From NCBI GenBank assembly GCA_009667805.1, contig CM019064.1, positions 108,040,328 to 108,104,327 on the forward strand: a stretch of DNA of 64,000 bases. Reading direction: 5' to 3'. How positions within the stretch are numbered: the first letter of the stretch is position 1; every line of letters starts with the position of its first letter. Of this stretch, positions 40,176 through 51,437 are shown in pieces. A program made the position numbers and the translations under genes. Under the pieces are notes generated by a model. The model did not search any database. It saw only the letters and a program-made list of their open reading frames with translations, and had not been told where the DNA came from. Source of the stretch: Leptobrachium leishanense. Its lineage: Eukaryota; Chordata; Amphibia; Anura; Megophryidae.

Positions 40176-40357
40176 CAGGGTTAGTCAGAGAAATGTGAAA
40201 GTCAGGAGAACTGTCAGGAGAAGAGAACAATCTAGACTAAATAGACAATTTGTAAAGTAAGATAAATGAGAGAATTTTTATGGTTTGGCTATTTTGACCT
40301 GGAATTTTCACTTCTCCAGTCATTCTCCTGAGGTTCACCTTTCCTTGAATAGACCTG
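40176..40357. mobile_element. Short palindromic MITE copy b3, TAT duplication
   Basis: CAGGGTTAGTCAGAG to CTTGAATAGACCTG with TAT at 40173-40175 and 40358-40360. Same family as 39690. Confidence 0.8.
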
Positions 40358-40407
40358 TATATCTACTACAATTCTGTCATGTAGGTCCATCCATTTATCT
40401 TGAAATA

Positions 40408-41802
<1,395 letters not shown>

Positions 41803-41806
41803 TATA

Positions 41807-41869
41807 CAGGTCTATTCACTAAATGTGAAACTCAGGACAACTGGCAGAAGTAATGAAAATTCTAGGTTA
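41807..41869. mobile_element. Truncated short MITE copy b4
   Basis: CAGGTCTATTCACTAAATGTG begins two bases after the TA of the Tc1 element and breaks off at 'aattctagg', where a GC-rich TTAA element begins. Confidence 0.65.
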
Positions 41870-41870
41870 A

Positions 41871-42434
41871 CCACTTCGATGCAGAGGACGCAATCAGCGC
41901 GTCCAGCCACATCGACACTTGGCTGCAGACACTATTGAAGCCGCGATCTGCCGGTATTCCGGCCGATTGCTGCGGCCCCCTGGTGTGGGCTTACATCTTG
42001 GATGTCAGCCCAGGCTCCGGGGCCCCGGCGGGCAGGAATGACGTCTATTCCAGGCACACCCCCCCCACCAGTGTTGGGATGGTGCTTGAAGGGGAGGTCC
42101 TTTGGACCTCTCTCCCTCACCATCCGTACGGGACTCAGCAAAAAGGCAGGCACCGCTTGGAAGGGCACAGCCTGTCCTTCCAAGCAGTGGCTGCCTTTAA
42201 CCCCTTGGGGGCTGGATCGCGATTCGGTGGCAACAGGCGCCGGATCGCGGTCCCCTCCCGGAGCTGGCCGACATCTTGGATGTCGGCCAAGCTTCCAGGA
42301 TCTCCCCCTGCTGACTGGCGTCATCGCTCGTAGCGCGATGACGTCAGTTCAGGAGTTAACCACTAGCTGCCACCTATGGTGGAGATAGGGGGTTTCAATG
42401 AACCCACTATCTCCTAATTCGTGGCAGCTAGGGG
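41871..42434. mobile_element. GC-rich TTAA-flanked element ending in a hairpin
   Basis: TTAA (41867-41870) precedes CCACTTCGATGCAG and TTAA (42435-42438) follows 'gcagctagggg'. The interior is GC-rich with inverted segments ('acatcttggatgtcggcc'). The overlapping ~130-aa ORFs on both strands are repeat artefacts. Its last 83 bp form a long hairpin also found at 47138. Confidence 0.5.
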
Positions 42435-42438
42435 TTAA
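42356..42438. repeat. Long hairpin (TTAA to TTAA)
   Basis: TTAACCACTAGCTGCCAC on the left pairs with 'gtggcagctaggggttaa' on the right, and GGAGATAG with CTATCTCC inside. The loop is 'tttcaatga'. Confidence 0.85.
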
Positions 42439-42479
42439 CGTTTGAAATCATTGGAAGGGCCAGAGCATGGATAACCACT

Positions 42480-43299
42480 ATACTTAGCTCTACAGTACAG
42501 ACAGAGAAACTTAAGCGAGACTTTCTGGAGAAGGGATATAATGAGGAATCTTTAGATAGGACTATATTGGAAACTAGCCAAATGACGAGAAATCAACTTC
42601 TTACATTAGGGAGAAGAATGAAGATAATAGGGAAATATCTTTAATTTTTAATTATAGTGCCCAAGCGAGGCAGATTAGAAAGATTGTGAAACGACACTGG
42701 CACATTTTGAAACAAGATCCCATTTTAGGAGATTTTTGGGTAATGACCCCGTTATGAAAAATAGAGGGGCTAAGAATCTAAAAAAAATATTTTCTAGTAT
42801 CTAGTCATGATAAACCATCTAGAGTGCCCCATTGGTTTAATTTGCCCCATGGTTTTTATAGATGTGGGGGATGCCCTACATGTAAATCCCTCAGTCTAAC
42901 AAAGGCTTTTTTTCCCTAGTTTTAAAAAGAGAGAAGGGGATGGGAGATAAATTAAAATAAAATGGGTTATTACTTACAAATCCAAGAATATTGTCTATAG
43001 ATTCACCTGCCCCTGCGGGCTTCATTATATAGGCCACACTACACGCTCTTTAAGTGTCCGTATTAGGGAGCATATTTATAATATCAATAAGGGGGTAGAA
43101 CACCACTCAGTTCCGAGTCATTTTAAAAATTGCCATAATAGGTTCTACTTTTTTAGGGATCCAATTGGTATGAAAAAAATGGAGAGGGGAAGATTTGAAT
43201 AAAAAATTTGGAGAAAAAATTAAATGGGTTTTCAATTTAGACACCCTCCAACCGAGGGGTCTTAATCTAGACTTTGAGTTGATCCATTTGAGCTCCTGA
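42480..43299 (+). pseudogene. Penelope-like element protein C-terminus with GIY-YIG domain
   Basis: Decayed thumb/linker text (YSAQARQIRKIVKRHWHIL, DKPSRVPHWFNLPHGFYRCG, CPTCKSL) precedes an 81-codon open stretch from 42960: KNIVYRFTCPCGLHYIGHTT, carrying intact GIY (IVY) and YIG (YIG) motifs, then RIREHIYNI and VPSHF. After a frameshift near 43200 it continues KWVFNLDTLQPRGLNLDFEL, the usual PLE C-terminal block, to IHLSS and TGA at 43297-43299. The stop lies inside the hammerhead-like core. The reverse transcriptase fingers and palm are not visible. Confidence 0.85.
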
Positions 43300-43341
43300 G
43301 GAAGTGAGAACAATCTACTCACGAAACACGTTGAACTTGAA
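43287..43341 (+). ncRNA. Hammerhead-ribozyme-like motif overlapping the PLE stop codon
   Basis: Core CTGAGGA at 43296-43302 (position 7 is tolerant, so G instead of T is acceptable). Stem II is GTGAG (43304-43308)/CTCAC (43318-43322) with a 9-nt loop. GAAAC is at 43323-43327, then ACGTT gives a GUU cleavage triplet ending at 43332. Stem I pairs TTTGAGCTC (43287-43295) with GAACTTGAA (43333-43341), with one mismatch and two G-U pairs. Confidence 0.68.
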
Positions 43342-43499
43342 AATTTTGGCAGGTTTAGCAGTGCATTGGAGGACTGGAGTCTGACTGGAGGAACTTTACC
43401 GGCAGATATCGGGAGGTCTGAGCCACTGCGGCACATGAGTATATGCACATTTTGTTATGTGCTTTTAATATTGTGAGTTTGTTTTTGTCTTTTAATAAA

Positions 43500-43708
43500 T
43501 GATTTATGTTTTAATACAATACTACACTATGGTGGATCCATCTGTGTTCTATTTCAGAAAACTTAAATAAAGTGGAAACGCTTGTGTGAACTCCTAACTG
43601 TATCAAGGAGTTCACATTTGGTAAAACATTTATGTTTATGCACGTATTTGCGCCTTTGTGATATTTTTGTATTGGTTTTAGGCATGTCTTGAGTTTTTAA
43701 TACATCAT
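43500..43708. other. PLE downstream sequence, no gene
   Basis: 'ttttaataaatgatttatgt' and 'atggtggatccatctgtg' parallel the text after other hammerhead-like motifs. Nothing else recognised. Confidence 0.4.
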
Positions 43709-44018
43709 GGGCCCCATTACATTCTTCGCGCAATTGCGTTCGCGCAATGCAAATTTTTTTGCGCGCATCGTCCAGCGTTATCGCGCGAAAATTAACGTGA
43801 TATTCTGATCCAAACGCATTTTCTCATCCGTCAAAAAATAACGTTCGTAAAAACGACGCGCAAAACGAAGTGTGATACACGCGCAGTAACGTTGCGCATG
43901 CAAATCAGTGTGCAGACTGTTTTTTTTCACGCCATTCAGCCAATCAGACTTTCCCTGATTGGCGGACCAATTTACTTTTAGTGAATATAAGTAGGCCAGA
44001 GAGCCGATTTTAATCAGT
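43709..44018 (+). promoter_or_regulatory. Promoter-like pLTR region upstream of a hammerhead motif
   Basis: CpG-rich sequence with three CCAAT/ATTGG boxes (near 43939, 43957 and 43967) and a TATA-like GAATATAAG at 43984-43992. A start about 30 bp downstream would fall at the first bases of the hammerhead-like motif. The promoter role is inferred from motifs only. Confidence 0.45.
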
Positions 44019-44068
44019 ACCGCTGAGGAAGCCTAAAGGTTGACACACCCGGGTGAAACGCGTTCGGT
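44019..44068 (+). ncRNA. Hammerhead-ribozyme-like motif with irregular stem II
   Basis: Stem I is ACCG (44019-44022)/CGGT (44065-44068). Core CTGAGGA is at 44023-44029. GAAAC is at 44055-44059, then GCGTT (GUU cleavage triplet ending at 44064). The 25-nt segment between core and GAAAC ('agcctaaaggttgacacacc' onward) has no convincing stem II, so activity is doubtful. Confidence 0.5.
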
Positions 44069-44129
44069 CTTGTTGTTTTTAAATTCCGATAATTTTGTCG
44101 GATTCCGGCGGCTCATTGGATCTTACTGA

Positions 44130-44562
44130 TTCGATATGCCCCTGCAAACAAGCCGAACACAAAAGCCGCCGCAAAAGCCGATCCACGAAACACAGCACCG
44201 TCCATTTGAAATGCTGTTTGCAGAAAAACTACTGGACGAAAATGTCTGGAATTAACATATGAGGTCCTATGAATAATAATAAAAAGGTCTGTTACAGAAA
44301 AAAGAAAAACTGCTATTAAAAACAAAAAATCGGAAAAAAGATTTGCGTGAAAAAAATGCTTAAAAATGCTTTGTTACAATAAAAAAAATGCTTAAAAAAT
44401 CTTTAAAAATAAATAAATAAAGATACATTTTGCTGCAGATTAAAAGAATAAATGGTTTAATAGATATTGAATAAAAAACAGAAATATTTTTAACATTGAA
44501 AGCTATGGGATTCGCCTGATTAAACCTGACGAATGAAACTACCAAACATCAAGGCATTCCTA
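44130..44562. mobile_element. Truncated Harbinger-like MITE interior
   Basis: 'ctactggacgaaaatgtctg' through 'taaacctgacgaatgaaac' repeats the interior of copies A and C, but both termini are missing. Confidence 0.6.
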
Positions 44563-46099
44563 AGGGTTACCACCTATTTTTTCTTTGTGTAGAACACTGT
44601 GTGAAAGACAGGCCATAGCATAAATCGTTACCAAAGCTAGCTTGGCAAAAAAAATTTGGAACGGTGGTTTCACTTTGGATAAAATTTGGAGAACTGCGCT
44701 GGATCAAATACGAAGAAAATGCAGTGAAATCCTTGTGTAGAGAACTGCCACCATAACTTACTATGCTTTTAACCGATCATTTCACCATAATTTCTGCAGA
44801 AGTTGTTTATAGGGATGTGCGTTTCGGGTTTCGAAATTTTCACGAAATGTCCCGATTCGTGTCTTCGGATTCCGCAGATTTTCCCAATTGGATCGGATCC
44901 GAAAACGGCAGATCCGAAAAGTTTTCCGAGCCGAAACTAAAAAATCTTGGGAATTTTCGAATGGACTTGAAATGTGTCAAATCTAAATTTATTTTCGCTC
45001 TATTCGTGATTTCGGTTCCATTCGGGATTTCGTTTCCATTTCAGTAATTTTGGACATCGTATTATTTATCGGTTATATCGCTGATTCTGTAAATTTTGTA
45101 TAATTTCCATTTCCAATGATCCGATAATTCTGTCGATACGATACGATAATTCTGTCGATACGGTAATTCTGCCCATTCTGTCGTTTTCTTTTTTTAAATA
45201 AATATCCTTTTTTTTCTTATGAATATGCATTGCACAACTTTATTTAATCATATTAAAATGGTATGAAAGGGACAAAAATGAACAAAACGATTTTAAAAAA
45301 CTCAAAACTGACCCAAATGGTCTGACTTTAAAAATAAAAACCAGAATAAAAGGTTTTAAAATGGAAAAAAAGCTGAACAAAGTTACAAAATTATCAGAAA
45401 CGAAAAATAAAATGATTTACAACGAAAATAAATAAATAAAAAGAATGCAGCATATGAATCCGCACACTGCGGGGAAGCGCTTCTCTGCGCGGTATAATTA
45501 ATGCAGCATATGAATACGCACACTGCGGGGAAGCACCTCTCTGCGGTATAATTTATATGTATACGTCTGTGTTATATGTATATGTATCCTGTAGTATATA
45601 ATAAACTTAATATGCAATAAAATTTGAATTTTAAATAATTCACAAGGTGTTTGTAAAGAGGTTTTTTTTCACATTTTAACATGCAATCGTTTACGGTTAT
45701 AAATATATTTTCTATGAGTTGCACTTGTTAAAAAAATTAGAGATGGGGACTTTTTACATACATTTTTTTTGGGTTAAAATTACACAATTTTTAACAAACG
45801 CAACCCATACAAAAATCATTAGTGCAGCATCATTGCTCACATTAAAATTGAAATGGGAACAATATTAGACATGTGCATTCGTTTTAGTACTAAAACGATT
45901 TAGTCAGAAATTTGGGATAATTTAGTTTTAGTATGACTCAAGAGAAACGAAACTGCTCAGTACAAAAAACGAAAGAAACTAAAATAAAATGCACTACATT
46001 TTAGTTTCAGTCCTTTTTGTGATATTACATTGATGAGTGAAGGAGACCAGCAATGAAGAGCGCAACATCGCAACATCCAAAGTTCTGCACCCTCCACAT

Positions 46100-46386
46100 C
46101 CCAATGCAGTAGGATGTTCTATACAGAGAGGGGCACTAATTAATGCAGGAGGATGTTCTATACATTATACAGAGAGGGGCATTAATGCAGGAGGATGTTA
46201 TATACATTATACAGAGAAAGGTATAAATTGAGGATGTTCTATACAGAGAGGGACATTAATTAATTCAGGAGGATGTTCTATATATTATACAGAGAGGGGT
46301 ATTAATGCAGGTGGATGTTGTATACATTATACAGAGAGGGGTATTAATTAATGCAGGAGGATGTTCTAAACATTATACAGAGAGGA
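46100..46386. repeat. Minisatellite, ~41-48-bp unit
   Basis: About six repeats of 'atgcaggaggatgttctata' with 'cattatacagagagggg'. The 64-aa ORF is repeat-derived. Confidence 0.9.
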
Positions 46387-46471
46387 TCCTTTTTTTTCAG
46401 CCCTTTAAATCCAGTGGCTGTGAGCGCTGAGATCGGCAGCTTGTTACATTATCTCTCAGTACAATGTATCA

Positions 46472-46627
46472 GGCTCAGTTGTTACAGTAACTGACTGTAA
46501 CAGCGCTCAGAGTTTCAGTAAAACAAGGAAATAATTTTGTTCTAACCTCTTATATATAAAAATATTATTTACTCGTTTTACTGAAACTGAGCGCTGTGAT
46601 GAGCAGCAGTCAGTTACTGTAACAGCT
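46472..46627. repeat. Inverted repeat, ~50-bp arms
   Basis: 'gttacagtaactgactg' with 'gagtttcagtaaaac' on the left is inverted as 'gttttactgaaactgagcgc' with 'cagtcagttactgtaac' on the right. Confidence 0.85.
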
Positions 46628-46639
46628 TTGCCTGACACG

Positions 46640-46769
46640 GGGCAGTATTACAATGTTGGTGCTAACTTAACCAGAGCTGTTGTAAACTGAAAACCTCCAT
46701 AGGCTATAATGGCTCTGGGAAGTTTACAACAGCTCTGGTTATGTTAGCACCAACTATGTAATATGGCCC
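46640..46769. mobile_element. 130-bp foldback MITE
   Basis: GGGCAGTATTACAATG with GTTGGTGCTAAC on the left; GTTAGCACCAAC with ATGTAATATGGCCC on the right. Nearly the entire element is an inverted repeat. Confidence 0.78.
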
Positions 46770-47137
46770 ACATTGTGCTGAGAGTGAGAGATACTGTAAC
46801 AAGCAGCGATCTCAGCCCTCTGAGGAGCCGCTACAATAGTAATTGTATCCATTGGTTTTCGGATGAATGAAATTAGTTTTCATACTAAAGAACTGAAAAC
46901 GAATTTCTTTAGTAACTAAATAAATTGCATTTTAGGACTAATCCATTAGTTCAAAACGAAATTTTGTGCTGTGCACATGTCTAAACAATATTGCTGCATT
47001 AGCAAAACAAACACTATTTTTTTTTTTAATTTAATATTTTTTATTTCATTTTTAATATTTTTAATTAACTTTTAACATGGTCATTTTTTGGTATGGTTGG
47101 AAAGGCTATGCTCTGGCCGATCCAACAATACCAAACA

Positions 47138-47234
47138 TTAACCCCTAGGTAGGTGCCACGGCACGGATCGGGAGATAGGGGGTTCATTGGAACCCACTAT
47201 CTCCACCATTGGTGGCTGGCAACTAGGGGGTTAA
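47138..47234. repeat. Long hairpin, second copy (TTAA to TTAA)
   Basis: TTAACCCCTAGGTAGGTGCC pairs with 'ggcaactagggggttaa', and GGAGATAG with CTATCTCC around 'gggggttcattggaaccca'. Related to 42356-42438. Confidence 0.8.
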
Positions 47235-47692
47235 CTCCAGAATTTACTCTATCCTTTCATAGGGACTTTGGATAGATTTCGACTATTTTATTTTTTTCCA
47301 CTTTCGGATAGTCGAAATCTATCCAAAGTTCCGATGTTTCACATCTGAACTTTGTTTGGATAGAGTAAGTCCGTGCGGCCGTTAAACGTATACATTACAA
47401 TTTTCTAACCATCAGCACGCTGTACAGCACTGTTGCCGTCCAGCGTCCTGATCCTGACCGTTAGCAAATCTGACTGCCTATATGTTATTTCCAATGATCC
47501 GATATTTCTGTCTATTCGATAATTCTGTTGTAGTCGGATCATTTACGTCCGCGGTTCGCGCATGATGGGATATGTCCATGATGGGATACACGTGTATGTC
47601 CGTCTCCATTACGGCCTGTTGTAAACTTTACGGAGCCATTGTAGAGTTTGAGAATTTTTTGGACAGACCAAAAAAAAAAAAAACATCCCATC

Positions 47693-48460
47693 ATGGCTCA
47701 AACTCAAAGAGAGTCCTATTCGGACAAGTCATCCCCTTCCACCCCAGAGACACCCAGGAAGGAGTGGGCCAGCAACATGGCATTTGAGGAGATGGTGGAG
47801 CTGGTTCGCATCTTCGAGAAGCGTGACTATGACTGCCGTAAGGGCCCTTACGGCAGGAAGAACAGTATCCACAAGGACCGTATCCTTGCACCACCCTCCT
47901 GGAAATGTTTGATAAGGACCGAAGTAACGACCAGCTGAGGAAGCGCTGGTCTGACCTTAAGGCTAGGGTCAGACGAAAGCATTTTTCCCTGCGAACGTGA
48001 AAAAGTGCGTCCGAACGCATTGACGTATTTTTTCACGGAATGCGCAAAAACGGTCAGACGACGCTCATTTTCGGGCGTGATTTTGTACGGATCGTCAATA
48101 AAACTCTTTTTGCGTCTGGACGTTATGTAGGCTGGACAATAGCAGCGTCTGACATCTCCTAATCACGCAAACATGCCGCTATGCCGCAGCTGTGCACTCA
48201 GTACGTCAGTACTAGCGGTTCAGCGTTCTCAGAAAAATGCGTTCAAATTCCACTTGCGTTGCACGGCCGGACTTTTGTGCGGCCGTACATCGTATATTGG
48301 CCGTCATTGCGCGTCATCTGCTGCTAGTGCGGCCGTAATTATGTGCGCCAGAACGCACGTTAAAAGTGCGCTGGTCTGACCCCAGCCTAAGACGCGCGAG
48401 GAGGAGCAATTGAGGCACATCCGGCGTGTCATAGCCAAACATAAGTGTTATGTTATATTG
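47693..48460 (+). pseudogene. Myb/SANT-like DNA-binding protein remnant (transposon accessory type)
   Basis: From ATG at 47693 (MAQTQRESYSDKSS), a conserved-looking block follows: MAFEEMVELVRIFEKRDYD, CRKGPYGRKNSIHKDRI. A frameshift near 47890 leads to LLEMFDKDRSNDQLRKRWSD, completing a Myb/SANT-like trihelix with its typical final KRW. A MITE at 47961-48387 interrupts after DLK. The frame resumes with TREEEQLRHIRRVIAK and a stop near 48460. Such proteins accompany Harbinger-type transposases and some host factors. Lysine/arginine-rich and proline-rich sequence upstream. Function not certain; clearly broken. Confidence 0.68.
47961..48387. mobile_element. Harbinger-like MITE in the SANT ORF, TAA duplication
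   Basis: Inverted termini GGCTAGGGTCAGAC and GTCTGACCCCAGCC are flanked by TAA (47958-47960 and 48388-48390), the TWA target of Harbinger elements. Precise removal rejoins the SANT reading frame (DLK-TREEE). The 427-bp CpG-rich interior is non-coding. Confidence 0.88.
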
Positions 48461-48512
48461 TAAAGCGCTGCGCAAACTGTTGGCGCTATATAAATCCTGT
48501 ATAATAATAATG
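48459..48512 (+). repeat. CR1/L2-like LINE 3' tail fragment
   Basis: 'aaagcgctgcgcaaactgtt' and 'ggcgctatataaatcctg', then ATA repeats; matches LINE ends at 14250-14310 and 57491-57538. Confidence 0.6.
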
Positions 48513-49559
48513 TGTTTGCATGTGCTAATGTGCACAGAAATATGTTGAATGATCTAGTCCTTTTTTCATGCAATGTGTATAGCTTTGCGTTTTCAGGACT
48601 CATACATGCATTTTTGCCATAGCTCTTTTTTGTGATTTTACGTATTCGTGAAAATTGTGATATTTGATGTATGTAGATGAATGTGTTAATTTTTTAACAA
48701 TTGCAATTCATATAAAATAGAACTGCAAACGCTCGCATGTTAAAATGTGAAAAAAAAACACTTTACATCTTGTAAATTATTGAAAATTCAAATTTTATTG
48801 CATGTTTTGCAATTTTTGTTATAATATACAGACAGGACATGACGCATACATATATTCATATAATAATGATATATTATGAATCTGCCGAGTCAGCCGGAAA
48901 GAAGAATATATAACATGTCCGGGTCATATAATAAAATAAGGCTTCAAAACGCATTTAAACATGATGAGCGAAACCGTTAAAAATTAGCTCAGCAGCATGC
49001 CAGACAGCACACAGGCGTGAAGCCGTGAAATGCCTCAGCAGCGAAAGGGTTAATATTTTTTTTGTCTGTTTTAAATCATTTTATTTGTTGTTTTTTTTCG
49101 TTTCAGCTAATTTTGATCAACTATTTTTAAGTTTTAAAACCTTTTGTTCTGGTTTTTATTTTTAAAGTCAGACCATTTGGGTTGGGTCAGTTTTGTGTTT
49201 TTTAAATCGGTTTCATACCATTTTAATATGATTAAATAAATTTGTGAAATGCATATTCATAAGAAAAAAAGGATCTTTATTTAATAAAAAAAAAACGATA
49301 GAATCAATCGACAGAATTATCGTATCGGCAGAACTATCGGAACCGAAAAACAAACCAACACAAAATTAATTATATAATTATAAAGTACTATTATCTATAC
49401 TATAAAAGGATAAGCTAAAAACTGTCCGTCGCCAAAAGCCGTCTGCGCATGCGCGACGGACATTTGAAAGCGGCCGTTAGAACACACAGGTAGCTGCGCG
49501 TGCCGGCCGCGTGAAAAAAAAAAAAAAAAACGGCACGAGCCGCGCGCAGCTACCCGTGT

Positions 49560-50605
49560 GTTTACACGGCCAGATGCCCCGATCCTCCAGCGGTGACCAT
49601 CCTCCGGCTGCCGGCGAGCCTCCAGGCTCAGGCGAGCCCCCGGCTCGGTTTGGGCCTACAGGCCCAGCCGAGCCGGGGACTCGCCTAAGCCTAGAGGCCG
49701 CCGAGCAGCCAGCGACAGCCGGAGGACGGTCACCGCTGGAGGATCGGGGCCAAAGTTTCCAAAACATAGTCCCCATAATCGGCCCTGAGCTCCAGCGGTG
49801 ACCTCCTCCGGCGAGCAGGCTGCTAGGCGGGCCTCCAGGTTCAGGCGAGCCCCCGGCTTGGCTTGGGCCTGCAGGCCCAGCCGAGCCGGGGACTCGCCTA
49901 AGCCTAGAGTCCCGCCAGCAGCCAGCGACAGCCGGAGGAGGTCACCGCTGAAGCTCAGGGCCTAAATTCCCAAAACATACTCCACCAAATCGGCCCTGAG
50001 CTCCAGCGGTGACCTCCTCCGGCCGAGCAGGCTGCTAGGCGGGCCTCCAGGCTCAGGCGAGCCCCGGCTTGGTTTGGGCCTACAGGCCCAGCCGAGCCGG
50101 GGACTCGCCTAAGCCTAGAGGCCCGCCGAGCAGCCAGCGACAGCCGGAGGAGGTCACCGCTGAGCTCAGGGCCTAAATTCCCAAAACATACTCCACCAAA
50201 TCGGCCCTGAGCTCCAGCGGTGACCTCCTCCGGCCGAGCAGGCTGCTAGGCGGGCCTCCAGGTTCAGGCGAGCCCCCGGCTTGGCTTGGGCCTACAGGCC
50301 CAGCCGAGCCGGGGACTCGCCTAAGCCTAGAGTCCTGCCGAGCAGCCAGCGACAGCCGGAGGAGGTCACCGCTGGAGCTCAGGGCCTAAATTCCCAAAAC
50401 ATACTCCACCAAATCGGCCCTGAGCTCCAGCGGTGACCTCCTCCGGCCGAGCAGGCTGCTAGGCGGGCCTCCAGGTTCAGGCGAGCCCCCGGCTTGGCTT
50501 GGGCCTACAGGCCCAGCCGAGCCGGGGACTCGCCTAAGCGTAGAGGCCGGCCGAGCAGCCTGCTCGGCCGGAGGAGGTCACCGCTGGAGCTCAGGGCCGG
50601 GGGTC
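49560..50605. repeat. Tandem array of ~205-bp GC-rich palindromes
   Basis: About five copies. Each reads inward from 'gagctccagcggtgacctcc' through 'ggcgagcccccggcttgg', turns around at 'ggcctacaggcc', and reads out as the inverse to 'ggaggtcaccgctgg'. Spacers are 'gcctaaattcccaaaacata'. High CpG. Proline/glycine-rich ORFs across it are artefacts. Confidence 0.88.
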
Positions 50606-50689
50606 AAAGGCTTTCATGACGTCATCCTGGCGAGCAACGGAGAGAGAGAGGACGCTGGAAGCGGGACCGCCATCGCTGGAGGAGCTAAG

Positions 50690-51200
50690 GGCCGATGTAG
50701 GTGAGCATGTGTGGAACCGGTGGAGGACTCGAGGCCGATGTAGGTGAGTATGTGCTCTACACACACACACCCTGCTTGCTCGGCCGGTATCCAAGCTTAG
50801 GCGAGCCCCCGGCTTGGCTTGGGCCTAGAGGCCCTGCCGAGCCGGGGACTCGCCTGAGCATGGAGGCCGGTCGAGTTGCATGCTCGGGCGTCCTCCAGGC
50901 TCAGGCGAGTCCCCGGCTCGGCTGGGCCTCTAGGCCCACGCCAAGCCGGGGGCTCGCCTAAGCTTGGATACCGGCCGAGTAAGCAGGGTGGGTGTGGAGA
51001 GCACATACTCACCTACATTAGCCCTGAGCTCCAGCGGTGACTGTCCTCCGGCTGTCGCAGGCTGCTCGGCCGGCCTCCAGGCTCAGGCGAGCCCCGGCTT
51101 GGCTTGGGCCTACAGGCCCAGCCGAGCCGGGGGCTCGCCTAAGCCTGGAGGCCGGCCGAGCAGCCTGCGACAGCCACCGCTGAGGCTCCGGGCCAATGTA
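50690..51200. repeat. Two further diverged GC-rich palindromes
   Basis: Related inverted units around 50880 and 51110, with outer 'ggtatccaagcttaggcgag' inverted as 'ctcgcctaagcttggatacc', and paired 'gtgagtatgtgctct'/'agagcacatactcac' sequences. Confidence 0.8.
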
Positions 51201-51231
51201 GGGGGATGTTGCCTACACATACTCACCTACA

Positions 51232-51424
51232 TCGGCCCTTAGCTCCTCCAGCGATGGCGGTCCCGCTTCCAGCGTCTTCTCTCTCTCTCCGTTGGTCGCC
51301 GGTATGACGTCACGAAAGCCTTTGACCCCGGGGGTCAAAGGCTTTCGTGACGTCATCCCGGCGACCAACGGAGAGAGAGAGAGAGAACGCTGGAAGCGGG
51401 ACCGCCATCGCTGGAGGGCCGATG
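51232..51424. repeat. Near-perfect palindrome, ~95-bp arms
   Basis: The centre is GACCCCGGGGGTC at 51324-51336. Arms extend through 'aaaggctttcgtgacgtcat', GAGAGAGA and 'cgctggaagcgggaccgcc' with few differences. The spacer is about one base. Confidence 0.92.
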
Positions 51425-51437
51425 TAGGTGAGTATAT

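Larger units (their letters stand above)
45866..46983. mobile_element. hAT-like MITE, perfect 8-bp duplication
   Basis: Termini TAGACATGTGCA and TGCACATGTCTA are flanked by AACAATAT on both sides (45858-45865 and 46984-46991). Removing it restores the ~330-bp repeat ('gggaacaatattgctgcatt'). The 1118-bp interior holds a minisatellite and two inverted repeats. Confidence 0.88.

Noticed and set aside
41932..42388. ~130-codon ORFs on both strands in GC-rich sequence
   Set aside because: Within an inverted-repeat-rich TTAA element; no homology recognised and both strands are equally open.
47572..48020. Intact host Myb/SANT gene
   Set aside because: A frameshift near 47890 and a MITE insertion disrupt it, and it sits inside a transposon.
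49477..51242. Pro/Gly/Ala-rich ORFs in the GC-rich array
   Set aside because: They follow palindromic repeat units and appear on both strands; repeat artefacts.
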